From the NCBI GenBank assembly GCA_907165065.1, contig OU015525.1, positions 2,301,251-2,365,250 on the forward strand: DNA of 64,000 nt. Reading direction: 5' to 3'. A program made the translations under genes and the position numbers. Within the stretch, counting starts at the first letter, position 1, and the number at the start of each line of letters is the position of its first letter. The notes below the pieces were generated by a model that was not told where the DNA came from, ran no database searches, and was given only the letters and a program-made list of their open reading frames with translations. Below are positions 39,501 to 52,793 of the stretch, piece by piece. This DNA comes from Caprimulgus europaeus. Taxonomy: Eukaryota > Chordata > Aves > Caprimulgiformes > Caprimulgidae.

Positions 39501-39672
39501 TCCCTTTTGCCCCAGCGCTGGGATTAACCTCGGCATAGCGGCTGCCTCCGTTTACTGCTGCGACTCCTTCCTCTGCAACATCAGTGGTTCCAGCAGTGTG
39601 AAAGCCAGCTACATGGTCCTGGCCTTGGGGGTCCTCGTTAGCTTCATCTACGTCCTCAGGGCTCGCGAGTGA
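33586..39672 (+). CDS. LY6E: Gene D: lymphocyte antigen 6E
   Basis: The exons are 33586-33637 (signal peptide, [17 protein letters not shown]), 38197-38316 and 39464-39672. Introns are phase 1 with GTAAGG and GTGAGT donors. The 126-residue product has a single LU domain with cysteines at 23, 26, 35, 41, 48, 69, 73, 89, 90 and 95, the [16 protein letters not shown] opening, the [11 protein letters not shown] ending with an N-I-S sequon, and a hydrophobic GPI signal ending in RARE. I recognise it as avian LY6E (also called SCA2 or TSA-1). LY6E is a GPI-anchored, interferon-inducible surface protein of lymphoid and other cells. In mammals it modulates T-cell signalling and virus entry, and in chicken it has been linked to Marek's disease resistance. 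The ATG context (GAACCATGA) and CpG-rich promoter support the start. Confidence 0.95.
37513..37945 (-). mobile_element. CR1 LINE 3' fragment, divergent subfamily
   Basis: On the + strand it starts ATTCATAGAATGTTGTGACT and TGGAAGGGACCCACAAGGAT and runs to CTTCTCCAGGCTGAACAAAC. It pairs in subfamily with the copy at 9205-9540. It lies in LY6E intron 1, antisense, ending about 250 bp before exon 2. Confidence 0.92.
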
Positions 39673-40264
39673 TGGGGCTGGCCGAGGAAGAGCCGTCTTC
39701 CAGAGGCTGTTGCAGGTCTCCTTAACCAATATCTTCTCTGTCACTGTCTGCAAGGAGATCCTCTACTTCTCAGCAGGCTTCCAAGGTGGTTATTTCCCAG
39801 ACTTTATGCTCTTCCAGCATTGGAGACCTGGGTGGTTTGGCCAAGCTGTTCTCCTCCTTCTGTGGACATACCCCACTGCACTCTCACACCTCCTTGGCAA
39901 AGATGAGTGAATTGTTTTGGAAGGGTTTCTGCTTTTATACCTAATCCTCCCTCCTCGTTTCTAAGGTTGATTAAAACAAGGCTGGGATTTGCTGAGAACT
40001 GATTAATCCCAGATACCACCTGGTCAAGAATTCAGACGTTCCTGCCTCTCACCTCTGTGGAGGTGCCTGGCACCAGCATGTCCCCAGCACATGGGTGGTC
40101 CGAGCACTGGGAATGCATGACCCGAAGGGAGACACATTCCCAGCCCCTGCAGCTACAAATCTCTTTTTATAAAATGGTTTCATTTCTTCTGATCCTGGGT
40201 TAACTTTTCTGGAAAACAAATGACGTGTACCTTGTCCTTCCAAGCTCTGTAAGTGCCAGACCTG

Positions 40265-40270
40265 AATAAA
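40265..40270 (+). terminator. LY6E: Polyadenylation signal of LY6E
   Basis: AATAAA lies 593 bp after the stop codon and is followed by GACGTGTGCTGTGTGTGTTT, a strong GU-rich downstream element. Confidence 0.8.
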
Positions 40271-43200
40271 CATGCTCCTGTTCTTACCTGAGATGGGACG
40301 TGTGCTGTGTGTGTTTCCTTGCTCCAGACAGAGAGATTAGAAATAACTCTTAGAAGAAACCCAAATATTATGCCCAGCATGAAGGCTTCTTATCCACTTG
40401 AGCAGCTTTTGAGTGCTTCCTCTCAGCATTCCTTCCAGTTCACCTCTGAGCAGCAAGTCCTTCTGCTCCCTGTTCCTGTCCTTTCTGATCAACACCCCTG
40501 GGCCAGCTTGTTTAACCTCTCTTGGGAATTGCATTATCTGGGTGCATTTTAGTGAAAAATGCCAGTTTTGGGGGGTCTGAGTTGACCCCACTACTCCTAG
40601 TTGAGCAAGCTCACTGGGAATGGGACCTCTAAGAATTAGTCTGCATATTACAAGAACTTGGTGCCTCAGTTTCCCCACTTTGGACTTGTGATGGTGATGG
40701 ACAAGAACATTGATACCTAAATGATCCAGAGCAACAGGTCTGATGGCAAGATTAAGTGAAGTCAGAGGCAAAGATGTCAACACTCAGATCTTCAAGTTCA
40801 ACCTGCAGTCCCTGACTGATGGTGCACGTGAACTGCAGAAGATGACTTCACCACCAAACCTGCCAGTCCTGCTGTCTCTCAGATCCCAGGTCTTTCAGCA
40901 CCATGGCTCCTGGAAGTTCTCAGCTATCCCATGGGAGATGTGTCCTCCTGCCATCTCTGCATCTTGCTGGTTTCCTACCTGCTTTGCCTACCTGGGGACC
41001 TGCTAGACAACAAAACAAGCCACAACTGAGCCTTAAACTGTCAGGTGAAAGCTTGCTGTCACTTCCACTGATTGTACTGGGCCTTTTTTTTTTCTCTTCT
41101 AGCAGCACAAATCAGGTGTAGCATTGACAGTCTTTAGCTGTGCCCTTCTTGTACATGGTTCTCCTGTTTTGGGTGAAAAACAAAAGCCTTCAAGCTACAC
41201 ATGTGGCTCAATTATGCCACTATCCCCACTTAAGTGAGTGATAAACAGCTTATTTTAGAAAGATGGTGTGAAAATGTTTAGAAATATTTGCAACAAAAGT
41301 GGTTACCTGTTTTTTTTTCCTCCCCCTTCTCCCCTTCTTTTAATTAAAGTGACACAGATGCTAATGACAGATTTTACAACAGGAGGGACAGGTCATTGTG
41401 ATGTGACCTGTAATTAGATGATGAGTTTGGTAAGGATGTACCATGCTTGCTCTATTGTTTCGTTGGGCCTGAGATGTGCCTTCCTCTGATTAATGCATCC
41501 TCCCTCACCTGGGACCTCTGCTAGGACTGCAAGGCTTGAGGTGTACCATGAACCTCTACTATGCACATAGAGCACAGGGAAGACTGGGGAAAAAATGATT
41601 GGAAGTGGGATAAATATTCCCTAGCTTCCCTGTGCCTTCCTCCCAAGAAGGTTAACAACCTCATTTGCAAGGTTAATTTGTTCCTCATCACTTGCTGTGA
41701 GTGGATGCTGTAGTCCCTGTGGGATTGCTGCAGATGGGTGGGATGGAGATGCTCTAGAATGAGACCAAGGCAACACCCAGAGTGTTCTGCCTTGCAAGTA
41801 ATCAGGCTGTAACTCTTTTTCTAGCCACCTGGTATCTTGGTTTTGGACTCACATTACCCTCACAACACCTTTGCATGTGTGCAAAAAGCTAAACTTAAAA
41901 AAAGCCATCAGCCTAGTTGTGTCCTGATGCCTGTTTACACCTTTACAAGGCTCTTGAGGATGCCACACTGGATAATCCCATAGGTTAAAGCTACAAGCAG
42001 GGTTGTGAGACCTGATTGCTTCCTCCAGTGGCCATCTCCTTCCTATCTCTGCTTTTCAGTGTTTGCTTGTGCCAAGGACTTGGTTATGCAAGGGAGCAAG
42101 ATCTGAAAGTCAGTTCACACGTGTTCTTGAGCCTATAGATGATGAATAGATTGCATATGGAGACATTTTTGGTTTCTTCTTCACTCTTTTTTTTGTCATT
42201 CTCTCCTCCTCACGCGCTATTTCCCTGTGTGCTTACCATATGGAAGAGGAGATGTTTGCAGTTTTCCCTTTTGAACACACGTGGCAAAGATCTCCTTGAT
42301 AGATAAATGTATATTTGAGAGAGAGGGAGGGTATGACAGCTTGTGAAATGCAAGAGATGTTATTCAACAGTTTAATCCCAAGCATTGGATCATGAGTTCT
42401 GCCAGCTCTCACAATTTCTAGTCCTACTATAAATTTTTCTATTATTTGCCCCAAATCCCCAGCACAAGAAATCATGTGAGAACCTCAGCTGCTGTAAAGC
42501 CCAGGAGTGAAAGACATAAAAATATGCAGCTGTAGTAATTAAAAACATTAATAATAGGAAGAAAATAAATAGCAAGAGCCCAGCATTTATAGAACATTAA
42601 AACTGGTGGCTTGTTAAATCAAATGCCTGGTTTGGAACTTGAGGGCCATGGTGGGACAACCCTTAAGTGCTTTCAATATGTTTACTTGGACTGTAGAATT
42701 AGAGCTCGAAATCTCAGCAGAAAACTCATGATCTTCACCTTTTCTGACAAGTCAAGAAGTTATGTGGGGAGGCAGCTTTGCTCTGTACAAGCTTAAAATA
42801 TCCTGGAACAGTTTTCACTGGAAAAGAAGAAGATCTGAAGTCAAATACCTGTCCCATTTTGGAGCATGTTAATGAGAAAATGGTTTCTGAGCTTCCATCC
42901 TGGAAATGGCTGTATTTCAACAGCAGCTGCTGCCATCTACCACTACTCCAGCATCACAAGGGCTCTCGTTTTTCTCTACATGCTCCAAGCTTCCTGAGGC
43001 ACCAGCCCTTTCCACCCAGGTTCACTGGGTTGTTTGCTGAAAAGGAGGACTGAAAAATGAACAAAAAGTTCTCAGTTCTAACTGGTTTTGGGAATTTATT
43101 TATTTTTTTTTGCCAAAGGGCAAAATTTCTTCTTTTGGAAAACACAAACCTGATGTGACTTCCTTGCACAAACAGACATAACAAATAAGGTCAGTTGCTT

Positions 43201-45773
43201 AATCTTTACTCAAAGGATCCACATCATTCCTCAAAGAATGTCCTTGCTTGGTGTTAATTTACTCAAGTTATGGGTTATTTGAAAGTACTTTCCTCTCAGG
43301 GCAAGGATTTTCCTATTTGCCATGAAGGAGGTTGTGGTCTCACCACCCCTCTGGAAAGCCTGGTAGCTCTGGTCCAGGTGGCTGTGCCTCCAAGCTGGAA
43401 TGAGATATAGACATCCATGCTCTCCTGTCTCCAGGAAAGGCAGATATGGTGGACATCTGGATGCTTGGAGGTTTAGGGTCCCATCACAAGCCCTTTGCTC
43501 CTGTGATCCCAATGCTTTTGCCCTATGAAGCTGGGCTGTGCTTTCACTGTCATCTTCAGTGGTGAGGTGCTCTGGTTCTCAGTTGTTTGGGATGCAGGTG
43601 GCTCTGAATCCTTCCTTGATCCTAGAGGAGTTACTGTGACCCCTGGAAAGCTGCAGTCTGAGGCTATCAAGCTGGAATGGGGATAGACACACCTAATCTT
43701 GCATCTTGGGAGTGTCCATGGTGCCAAGGGAAGCAAAGCCCTGGATCGGTCCTGCCATCTACTGGCTTATGACAGACTTTGTTAGAGATGCTTTGAAGCC
43801 CAGATCTCCCAAATCAAGAAGGAACCTTAAGACATGAAACAGGGAGTAGGAAACCAAGGGCTGAGCTGCCTTTAACCAGATAATTGCATGCAAAGCAGAG
43901 AATCAGAAACATCAGAGATGGATTGAGTGTTTTAATTTGTCCAGCTTTGCTCTGATAGCATAAAATGAGAAATGAAAGGCTTAACAGGCTGCCCAGGTCC
44001 AATATTTTTCAAGGGAACACTTTTTTTCCAGCCCAAACCCTACTGTTTCATCAAAACTGAAACACTTCATGAAAATATGATAAGGCAATAAAGTGTTGCA
44101 GAAAAAAACAATATTGACACATTTTATTTCAGCTTTGTTGGATGATCTCATTTCACTGAGATGGTTACACTGAAATGTTGATTTTACTAATACATATCTG
44201 TGAGATTTGTAACTGTGTATTACCTTTATTGTAACTGAATAAGCAGAACACAGAAAGGTTGATTCCTTTAATGATATTAACATAAGTGTGGTGTATGTTA
44301 TATATTGTTTCTTATACTCTAATAAAAATATATGGAATTAATAAAAAAGATACACTTGGAACAAAATTTTTTGGATGTTCTGCAGATGTTACAGGTGTTA
44401 CCTCTTGCTTTGTGTGAACAGAAAGTGCCTGGGTTGAATTCAAAGCCCAGGGCTGGGGGTTGCAGGCTGGTCAAAAGGAGGACAGACAAGAGGCTGAGCT
44501 TATAGACTATAGGGAGGGATAAATCCATATATGCCATCTCAAGGTCATTGGAGTCTCTTCCTGGTGATGGATAAAGAACAGGGATTGTCTTTGCCTTCAA
44601 TAGCTGTGCTCATAAATATCGTTGACTTGCCCATGACCCTACTGGGAATGGGGATGGGATTTGTCCTTTGACCCTGAGCTCTTTCTTGTTGGAGAGGGTG
44701 GCTATTTTGGGCACTTAATGGCCCCTGTGTGGGTGTCTGTGGGCAGCTGCTCCTCTTCCTGAGCTCCCCACTCTGGCCTCTCTCCTGCCCATGGACAGAT
44801 GCACACATGGACACATGGATGTGGGGGCTGGTTGCTCTGGAGACTCTTCCCTGCTCTTCTGAACCAGGGAGCATTCCTAGTGCTCTGCAGAGATGTGGCA
44901 TTCTAATTTTTGCTTAAAGCTTTATTATTTTGGGGAGCCCATCAGGATCCTGTGGGAGAAGGAGATGTTCCCTGGGCAATGGAAGAGAGGGGCAGAATAA
45001 CAATGATGGGGTCTCATGAATTTCTTAGGAACAGCCACAGGCTCTTTGAAACAAAGACTTGAAAATATATTTCCTTTCCTCTGGAACTATCTTCTTCCTG
45101 GGAAAGGCTCTTCCCCACTGCTCTTCCTCCTTACAATCTGTATTTTGCAGCCTTGCCTACAAGTGTTTTTGGAACAGGAGAGCACTGGTGTTGACAGGGA
45201 GTATTTTCAGGACACAGGGCACTGCACAGCAGGTGGGGGCAGAAGAATACAACCCCTGAGAGGATACACCTCCATCCTGCTCAGTGTTCCCAGCCTTTCT
45301 GTTCACATTGCCTCCCATGTGCCCACTCCTGCTGCTCCATGGGGACCTAGACAGGCTCAAGATGGACTCTCCCACATTCCAGATATTCAGAAAGTTCAGA
45401 GAAAAGTTGTCATTTCTCTGCATCTGAGAGGGAACACCAGTAATGTTTTGATGCAGAGGTGTTAGAGCTGCTTCCTTTGTCATTGTCCATATTTCCATTT
45501 GAGCTTTGTTAAGAGTTGTGGTAATACCAAATACCCCAAAGTATTTCTGCAAACTAAACAACATGGACAATGGCCAGTGTTTTTGTTTCAGTTGGCTCTG
45601 GAGATGTTTCTCACTGGCATCCCAAGGTTGTGGTGACCGTCTCAGGGTATGAGACACCATGTGCTAACAAATGGGTCTAAAGTAGGAGAATTCCTGCCTC
45701 CTCATCCCTGCCTTTTACTGTCACTCTGGAGATGTGTCCACTCTGGCAAACACAGGTTTTGGAGGAAGAATTA

Positions 45774-45930
45774 GATATGGAGCTGAAGGGGAGTCTCCAG
45801 AAGATGGGTTCATCTTTCAGCCCTCAAATTTTCACTTGCAATCTACCTAATTACACACTTTTCTTGACTTCTCCGTGTCAACACTAGCAAATGAACCCAT
45901 CTTCTGGAGATTCCTCTTCAGGCCCATATC
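45774..45930. repeat. 40-bp-arm imperfect inverted repeat with an overlapping 22-bp perfect hairpin
   Basis: Arm 45774-45813 is the reverse complement of 45891-45930 at about 36 of 40 positions, with a 77-bp spacer. The right arm also overlaps a second, perfect 22-bp inverted repeat: 45887-45908 pairs with 45929-45950. CCAGAAGATGGGTTCAT therefore occurs three times, in the order +, -, +. No coding signal is present. Confidence 0.8.
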
Positions 45931-46194
45931 CAGAAGATGGGTTCATTTGCAGCTAGATGTTAAAGAATAATTAAACAAGACTTACTCAAGAGCTCCACCT
46001 TGCTGCCAGTGCTGACCCTCTCCACTTTCTTTCCCGTTCCTTTTCTCCCCCAGTTCATGGGTGTTGAGGTCCACATGAGAGGCCATGGGGAGCAAGGGGG
46101 AACATGGCACCTCTAGGATGCAATACTGACCTGGAGCAGCAGCTGAGATGGAGGAGGCTGGAAAGATGGGAGATGCTTTGCATGGTTGTGGGAA

Positions 46195-46872
46195 AACACT
46201 CCAATCTTCCTGCTCATGTCAGGAAGCATTGGGTTATGAAAGGCAGATCCTGCTTGACTAACCTGATCTCCTTCTACAACATGGTCACCCGCTTAGAGGA
46301 TGAAGGAAAAGCTGTGGACATCTACCCCTGTACTCAGCATTGGTGAGGCTGCACCTCAAGTACTGTGTTCAGTTTTGGGCCCCTCACTACAAGACATGGA
46401 GGTGCTGGAGCGTGTCCAGAGAAGGGCAATGGAGCTGGGGAAGGGTCTGGAGCACAAGTGTGCTGAGTTCCCGGCTGAGGGAACTGGGGTTGTTGAGCCT
46501 GGAGAAACAAAGGCTCAGGGAAGATCTTATTGCTCTCTACAGCTACCTGAAAGGAGGTTGCAGTGAGGTGGATGTTGCTCTCTTATTCCAAGTAACAAGT
46601 GAGTAATGAAATGAAACGACCTCAAGTTGTGCCAGGGGAAGTTTAGTTTGGATATGAAAAATAATTTATTTCCTGAAAGAGTTGTCAGGCATTGGAAGGG
46701 GTTGGCCAGGACAGTGGTGCAGTCCCCATCCCTGGAGGGATTGAAGAGTCGTGTAGACACAGTGCTGAGGGACATGGGTTAGTTGGGGACTGGTCAGTGT
46801 TGGGTTAATGATTGGACTTGATGATCTTAAAGATCTTTTCCAATGGAGGTAATTCTGTGATTCTGTGATTAT
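46195..46872 (+). mobile_element. CR1 LINE fragment, internally deleted
   Basis: It starts in the RT region (AAAGGCAGATCCTGCTTGAC) and then joins, apparently with a deletion, to CTCAGCATTGGTGAGGCTGC. It continues to the 3' UTR and two ATTCTGTG units at the end. Confidence 0.9.
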
Positions 46873-47549
46873 CATCTCCCAGGAAAAAGAGATTTAAAGC
46901 GATGCCCAACGTGTCTTGGTCTCCTTGGGTTTGGTGATCTGGCTCTTCCCATGACACAGGGACACTCAGCCATCTGAGCTGCCATTAAGTGAATAATTCT
47001 TGCCCTTGTAGAAAGAGTTAAGCTAGCACTTCTCAAATGTAACACGTACAGCATCAAACCCATGGGGGAAGCACGTGTGCTTTGCTCTCCTTCTCCACGC
47101 CAATTAACACAAACAACGACTGGATGTGTAACATTTCACACAAATTCTTGTCATGCCCACATCACCCAGAGCAATGTCACGTTGTTGTCCCTGAGCATCA
47201 GGTGATCCTGGCTGCAGTTCTGTCTTCTCATTGCTAAAATTGCAGGGATGCAGTCACCCGTTCTCACACGAGACTCTTGAGTTTCACATGAGGGTCCCTT
47301 CCTGAGCTCAGACCAGTTAAACCTGCTGGTTCCAGGACGGTGCCTATTTAGTCTCACAGTCCAAACTATTTGAGGAAAGATGACAAAAACCAAATAAGAG
47401 CTTTCCATAGAATGGTGGAACCTTGTATGTGACCACTCAGGCTCTTTATAAGGGCAAGGTGTAGCTACTCATTGGATGTTGGACTTCAACTCATGGTTTG
47501 CTCAAAGCAGTTTAGATAGATAGACTGAATTCTTCTCTCTTATTTTCAC

Positions 47550-48065
47550 AGAATCACAGAAGATTGGGGATTGGAAGGGACCTCAAAAGATCATCCAGTC
47601 CAATCCCCCTGCCTGAGCAGGAACACCTAGATGAGTTCACACAAGAAGGCGTCCAGGCGGGTCTTGAATGTCTCCAGAGAAGGAGACTCCACACCCTCCC
47701 TGGGCAGCCTGTCCCAGGGCTCTGTTACTCTCACAGTAAAGAAGTTCCTTCTCAAATTTAAGCGGAACCTCCTGTGTTCCAGCTCACACCCATTGCCCCT
47801 TGTCCTACCATTGGACATCACTGTGAAGAGCCTGGCCCCATCCTCCTGACACTCACCCTTCAGATATTTATAAACATTAATCAGGTCCCCCCTCAGCCTC
47901 CTCTTCTCCAAGCAAAAGAGGCCCAGCTCCCTCAGCCTTTCCTCATCAGGGAGATGCTCCACTCCCTTCATCATCTTGGTGGCTCTGTGCTGGACTCTCT
48001 CAAGCAGCTCCCTGTCCTTCTTGAACTGTGGGGCCCAGAACTGGACACAATATTCCAGATGTGTC
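47550..48065 (-). mobile_element. CR1 LINE 3' fragment, young-looking subfamily
   Basis: It is the inverse of the copies at 30255 and 32045. The reverse strand keeps a 154-codon frame (48091-47627) with [20 protein letters not shown] and [15 protein letters not shown]. The + strand begins with CACAGAATCACAGAAGATTG. Confidence 0.94.
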
Positions 48066-49179
48066 TCATCCTTCAAGCTAGTTGGAAGCAAATGATGATG
48101 AAACCTGAATTTTGGAAACAGTGAAAATTAAAAACTACTAAAATAATCCTAAAAATGCCTCCCTGGGAGGTGGGAGCAGACATTTGCATTTTCTTCTCTT
48201 GTCTGAAGGTGGCAGTGGCAGGCCCCAGATCTGCCAGTGCAGGCTCAAGAGGATGTCGTTGGATGGGTGTGTTGACCTATTAGGACAATGACATGTCCTT
48301 TTGCTATGGGACGTGACGCAGCAAGAAGTTCATCTGGAGCTTGGAGATGAGGAAAAAGTGCATTAGCTCAGCATGCTCTTCCCTACATCCCAAGCATCGC
48401 TGGGAAACATCACCACTGAGCTGCTTCCCTCACCTTTACCAGGGAGAAATGCTCCAGGAGCCAGAAGGTTTTGAGTTTGAAGCATCTTCCTGAAATCTTC
48501 AAGCATCTGGAAGCCAAACTGGAGATGTTTCTTGCAGCTGGTGGGAGACAGGCTGAGCCTACCACCTGGGCAGTGGAGATATCTTCAAAACACTCAGGTT
48601 TTCTACTGGTTTGGGTAGACTGAACCTGAGAACACACTCCTAGCACTCCTCAACCAGAGACATGTGGATATTTCCAGCTTCAATGCCAAATGCTGCAGTG
48701 TTAGAGGGAGATGAAAAGGGCCTGGAGGCAAAGCTGCTTCCTTTCAGTCAGGTCATTTAATGTTTTACATGTGTTGTCCTTGTTCTTTCCTTCTGGGTCA
48801 ATGAGAATTGACTCAGATAGGAAAGTATCTCTTGTTCATTGGATTAAGTCTTGAAGGAACGGAGGGGATAATTAAAGCAGGTGACAGCTAAGCTGAGTAA
48901 GTCATTTACGTTCCTGCATCATTAACAATGCCTTGGAAAGCTGGATGGAGCAAATAATCTCAGAACAAGGGATTACTGCCTCAGTCAACCAGAGCTGATG
49001 GGAAAGGAAAAGATACTGGCTTGAAAGCAAGAAGAAAAAAAGGAAACTAGAAAAATTTGATAGGGAAAGAAGACAAATTTGCTCTAGTTATAAATACATG
49101 ATTAATCCTTTCTGTGCAGATTGTGAACAGAGAGGGAGAACACATTTAGTAGTTATTAACACAAAAAACACATGGACCC

Positions 49180-49657
49180 CAACACAGGAAAGACATGGAC
49201 CAGTTAGAACGAGTCCAGAGGAGGCCATGAGGATGATCTGAGGGCTGGAGCACCTCTGCTATGAGAACAGGCTGAGAGAGTTGGGGCTGTTCAGCCTGGA
49301 GAAGAAAAGGTTCTGGGGAGATCTTATAGCAGCCTTCCAGTACCTGAAGGGGCCTACAAGAAAGCTGGGAAAGGACTTTTATAAGGGCAGTTAATGACAG
49401 AACAAGGGGTGATGGCTCTAAACTGAAAGGGGAGGTTTAGATTAGGTATTAGGAAGGGTGAGGGTGGTGAGACACTGGCCCAGGTTGCCCAGAGAAGTTG
49501 TGGCTGCTCCTCCCTGGAAGTGCTTAAGGCCAGGCTGGATGAGGCTTTGAGCAACCTGGTCTAGTGGAAGGTGTCCCTGCTGATGGCAGGGGGGGTTGGA
49601 AGTGAATGATCTTTAAGGTCCCCTCCAACCCAAACCATTCCATAATTCTATGATTAA
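49180..49657 (+). mobile_element. CR1 LINE 3' fragment
   Basis: It runs from GAGTCCAGAGGAGGCCATGA through GTTCAGCCTGGAGAAGAAAA to GGTCCCCTCCAACCCAAACC and an ATAATTCTATGATT tail. Confidence 0.92.
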
Positions 49658-50365
49658 CTCCAATAAAATTCCCCAAGGATCATTATTTACATATGCTGGC
49701 CACTGGCAAGGCAAGTGGTAAACATGAAGGTTCCACCCAGAAAGAGTTAAATGCTGCAGAGAGGTCAGTCTAACTAATAACCTAGAGATAAGAGGTACCT
49801 GCATTGATTTCAAAGTGGAGAAAAAAAAAATAAATAAAAAAAGTGAATTATTACATCCAGGGAACAGGACTCCTTATAAAAATAAATCATTTTGTTCTCT
49901 ACCTTCCTGTCCTGCTGAATATACAAAGTGTCACTAAATCTCAGGCATAGCATCCAACAGATGCCTGGGGCAGAAGGAATAGCTGTAGTGAGGTCTGGTG
50001 GGAATTTGGGAAGAGCAGCTGAGATAATTTTGTACTTGCAGTCTGGTCTGACTCTCTGTCCCAGATCTTGCACTAACCAGCATTCCTTATATCCCAGTCC
50101 AGCACCAAAGTGGAAATCAGTGTGGAGAAAGCTTCCAAGCTTTCTATACTCATCTGCAGGTCAAATCTATAGATGACTGCCCTGCTACCAGGTGTGAAAA
50201 TCACAATTCTCTACTCAGCAGGGTAATTTGAGTCTATGGCTTGTCAGATTGAGGGGGCACATGCCTTTTCTCCAAGGGAACCTTCCAACAACTGAGTTCC
50301 AGGAATCACCCAACCTTTATATGCTCAATAGGCTTGGGAGAGGGCTGGAGTGTCTTGCAAAGCTG

Positions 50366-50489
50366 TGTCTTGGTTTTTGCTAGGATAGGGTTAAGGTTTT
50401 TTGCTAGGATAGGACAGTTTTCTCATCTCTAACAGTGTTTTCTATCTACTAAGAAGAAAATTAACCCTATCCTAGCAAAAACCAGGACA
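50366..50489. mobile_element. Short element with 29-bp terminal inverted repeats
   Basis: The left end (50366-50394) and right end (50461-50489) are reverse complements with one mismatch, and the ends are TG and CA. A shorter extra copy of the left motif (TTTTTTGCTAGGATAGG) lies at 50398-50414. The end motif (GTTTTTGCTAGGATAGGGTT) resembles the ends of some avian ERV LTRs, so a rearranged LTR is as likely as a MITE. I could not find a clear target-site duplication. Confidence 0.6.
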
Positions 50490-51397
50490 TTGTGCCAACA
50501 TAATGGTTTTAAAGCCAGACAGAGACATGTTGGCTCATGGCCATACATTGTAGGGTATTGTAGTAAAATCAATTAGTAGGAATAAGGCTGCTGTGACTAA
50601 TGAGCTAGTGAGTGATGCCTGAGTGGAAATGGCCCTGAGAGAGCTGCATGGTTGGATTCCTGATGCATTATTCACAGGGATAGGCCAGATCCAGGCTTAG
50701 CACTGTTTATTTTTCACTTTGCATTTGCAGGTTTCTCTTTAACTCTTAAAAAACATTCATTCCTCATCAATGGAAGAAATGGAAGAGGGCAAAGATATCT
50801 GTTTAATTTCTCTCTTTTAGGTGCAGAGTGGTTCTCATCTCTGGAGAACTGTGGTTTCTATGAGAGATAGATGGGGACACGTTGCGTCAGAGGTGAGGTT
50901 CATGGTAATTTAATCCCTGGCACACTGCACACCAGCAGGTTTACTGATTAACTGAGATTAATTTTCCAAGGTTAGCTAGCAAATCATTGACAGAGTTTAG
51001 AATAAACCTCTAAATATGTGGCTTTCAGGCCAGTACTCACTCCTGTTGCTTCTAGTAAGTCCTGCGCCTCCTATCAAGGTTGCATAAAAATAGAAGAACA
51101 CTGATGAAAAAGGAGCATTAACTGGTGGTTAAACCATGTAGAATACAATGTTGACTCTGTTTCTGGAGTTGCAACTACCTTGCTTCATGAGCTCCATTAA
51201 CCTCTCTGTATCTCAGCTTGATTATATCTGATTTTCAGATAATAATATTTACTCATCTTACAGGAGTGTTTTTGGGTTTAACCTGCTTGTAGGTGTGCAG
51301 CAAAAGATTGGCAAAAGATCTACCTTTGAATCCAGTCATAGCTTTTGCTCATGCATCTGTATGCTCCAGAAAGCTATGGGATTCCTAGGAGATATAA

Positions 51398-52245
51398 TAG
51401 AATCATCAAATGGTTTGGGTTGGAAGGGACCTTTCAAGGTCATCTAGTCCAACCCCCCCTGCAGTGAGCCGGGACATCTTCATCCAGATCAGGTTGCTGA
51501 AAGCCCCATCCACCCTGACCTGGATTGTTTCCAAGGATGGGACTATCTACCATCTCTGTGGGCAACCTCTACCAGCCTTTCACCACTCTTACTGTAAAAA
51601 CTTTCTTCCTTATGTCTAGTCTGAATCTCTCCTCTTTTAGTTTAAAACCATCAGCCCTTGTCCTATCACTACAGGCCTTACTAAAAAGTTTGTCCTCACC
51701 TTTCTTACAAGCCCCCTTTTAAGTATTGAAAGACCACAATAAGGTCTCCCTGGAGCCTCCTTTTCTCCAGGCTGAGCAACCCCATCTCTGAGCCTTTTTT
51801 TCATAGGAAAGGTGTTCCATCTTTCTGATCATTTTTGTGGCCTCCTCTGGACCCTCTCTGATAGGTCCTTGTCTTTGTTGTGCTGAGGACTCCAGAGCTG
51901 GACACAGCACTGTGAGTGGGGTCTAAGCAGAGCACAGTAGAGGGGGAGAATCATCTTCCTCGACCTGCTGTCCATGCTGCTTTTGATGCAGCCCAGGATA
52001 TGATTTGCCTTCTGAGCTACAAGTGCAGGTTGCCAGCTCATGTCACATTTTCACCCACCAGTACCCTCAAGTCCTTCTCCACAGGGCTGCTCTCCATCCC
52101 TTCATCCCCAGCCTGTACTGACACTGGGGATTGCCCTGACCCAGGTGCAGGACCTTGCACTTGGCCTTGTTGAACCTCATGAGGTTCACACAGGCCCACT
52201 TCTCAAGTTCCCCTGGATGTCATCTCATCCCTCAGCCATGTAAAG
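51398..52245 (-). mobile_element. CR1 LINE 3' fragment, long
   Basis: It begins ATAGAATCATCAAATGGTTT and GGGTTGGAAGGGACC and extends inverted through the RT C-terminal region to CCTCATGAGGTTCACACAGG. Frames are broken by several stops. Confidence 0.94.
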
Positions 52246-52767
52246 ATACATAAAGAGCTGATTAGAATTAAAACAATGGAGAGTTTAAATTCATCAAGTC
52301 CAGAAGACTCAACTGAAACCACACTTTTCTAAACCCTTACAAAGCCAATGATCCCTGAAACTCTGCACTGGAGGTGGATGAGAACATCTTAGGAATTCTG
52401 AGTGGCACCTCCTCAGCCTGGTAATTAGACAATGTAAGACTATCTGTTGGGAGGTTATGGGGTTTGGAGACTATTACCAGCATGGATACAACTGTTGTAG
52501 GGCTGCTCACATCAGATGAAGACGCCTCCACCCCAAAGACTGTCCCAGCTGGCCAGGTAGGACAGGAGAGGGATTTAGCACAGGTTTCTTAGGCTGAAAG
52601 TAAACATTTGACTCTGAAATTTTCCTTTGCTTTATGATAACAAACTCCTCTGAAATACAGAGAGATCTTGTGCTAGTTTGCCTTTGAACACATACCCTAG
52701 AAATTGTATTTTATTTTCTTCAAATCCATCTTGTGGGATCTTGAGGCAGATTTATACAGCTTGTGTC

Positions 52768-52793
52768 TTTTTATTTATTTATTTATTTATTTT
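52768..52793. repeat. (TTTA)n microsatellite
   Basis: About six and a half tandem TTTA/ATTT units in an intergenic region. Confidence 0.9.
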
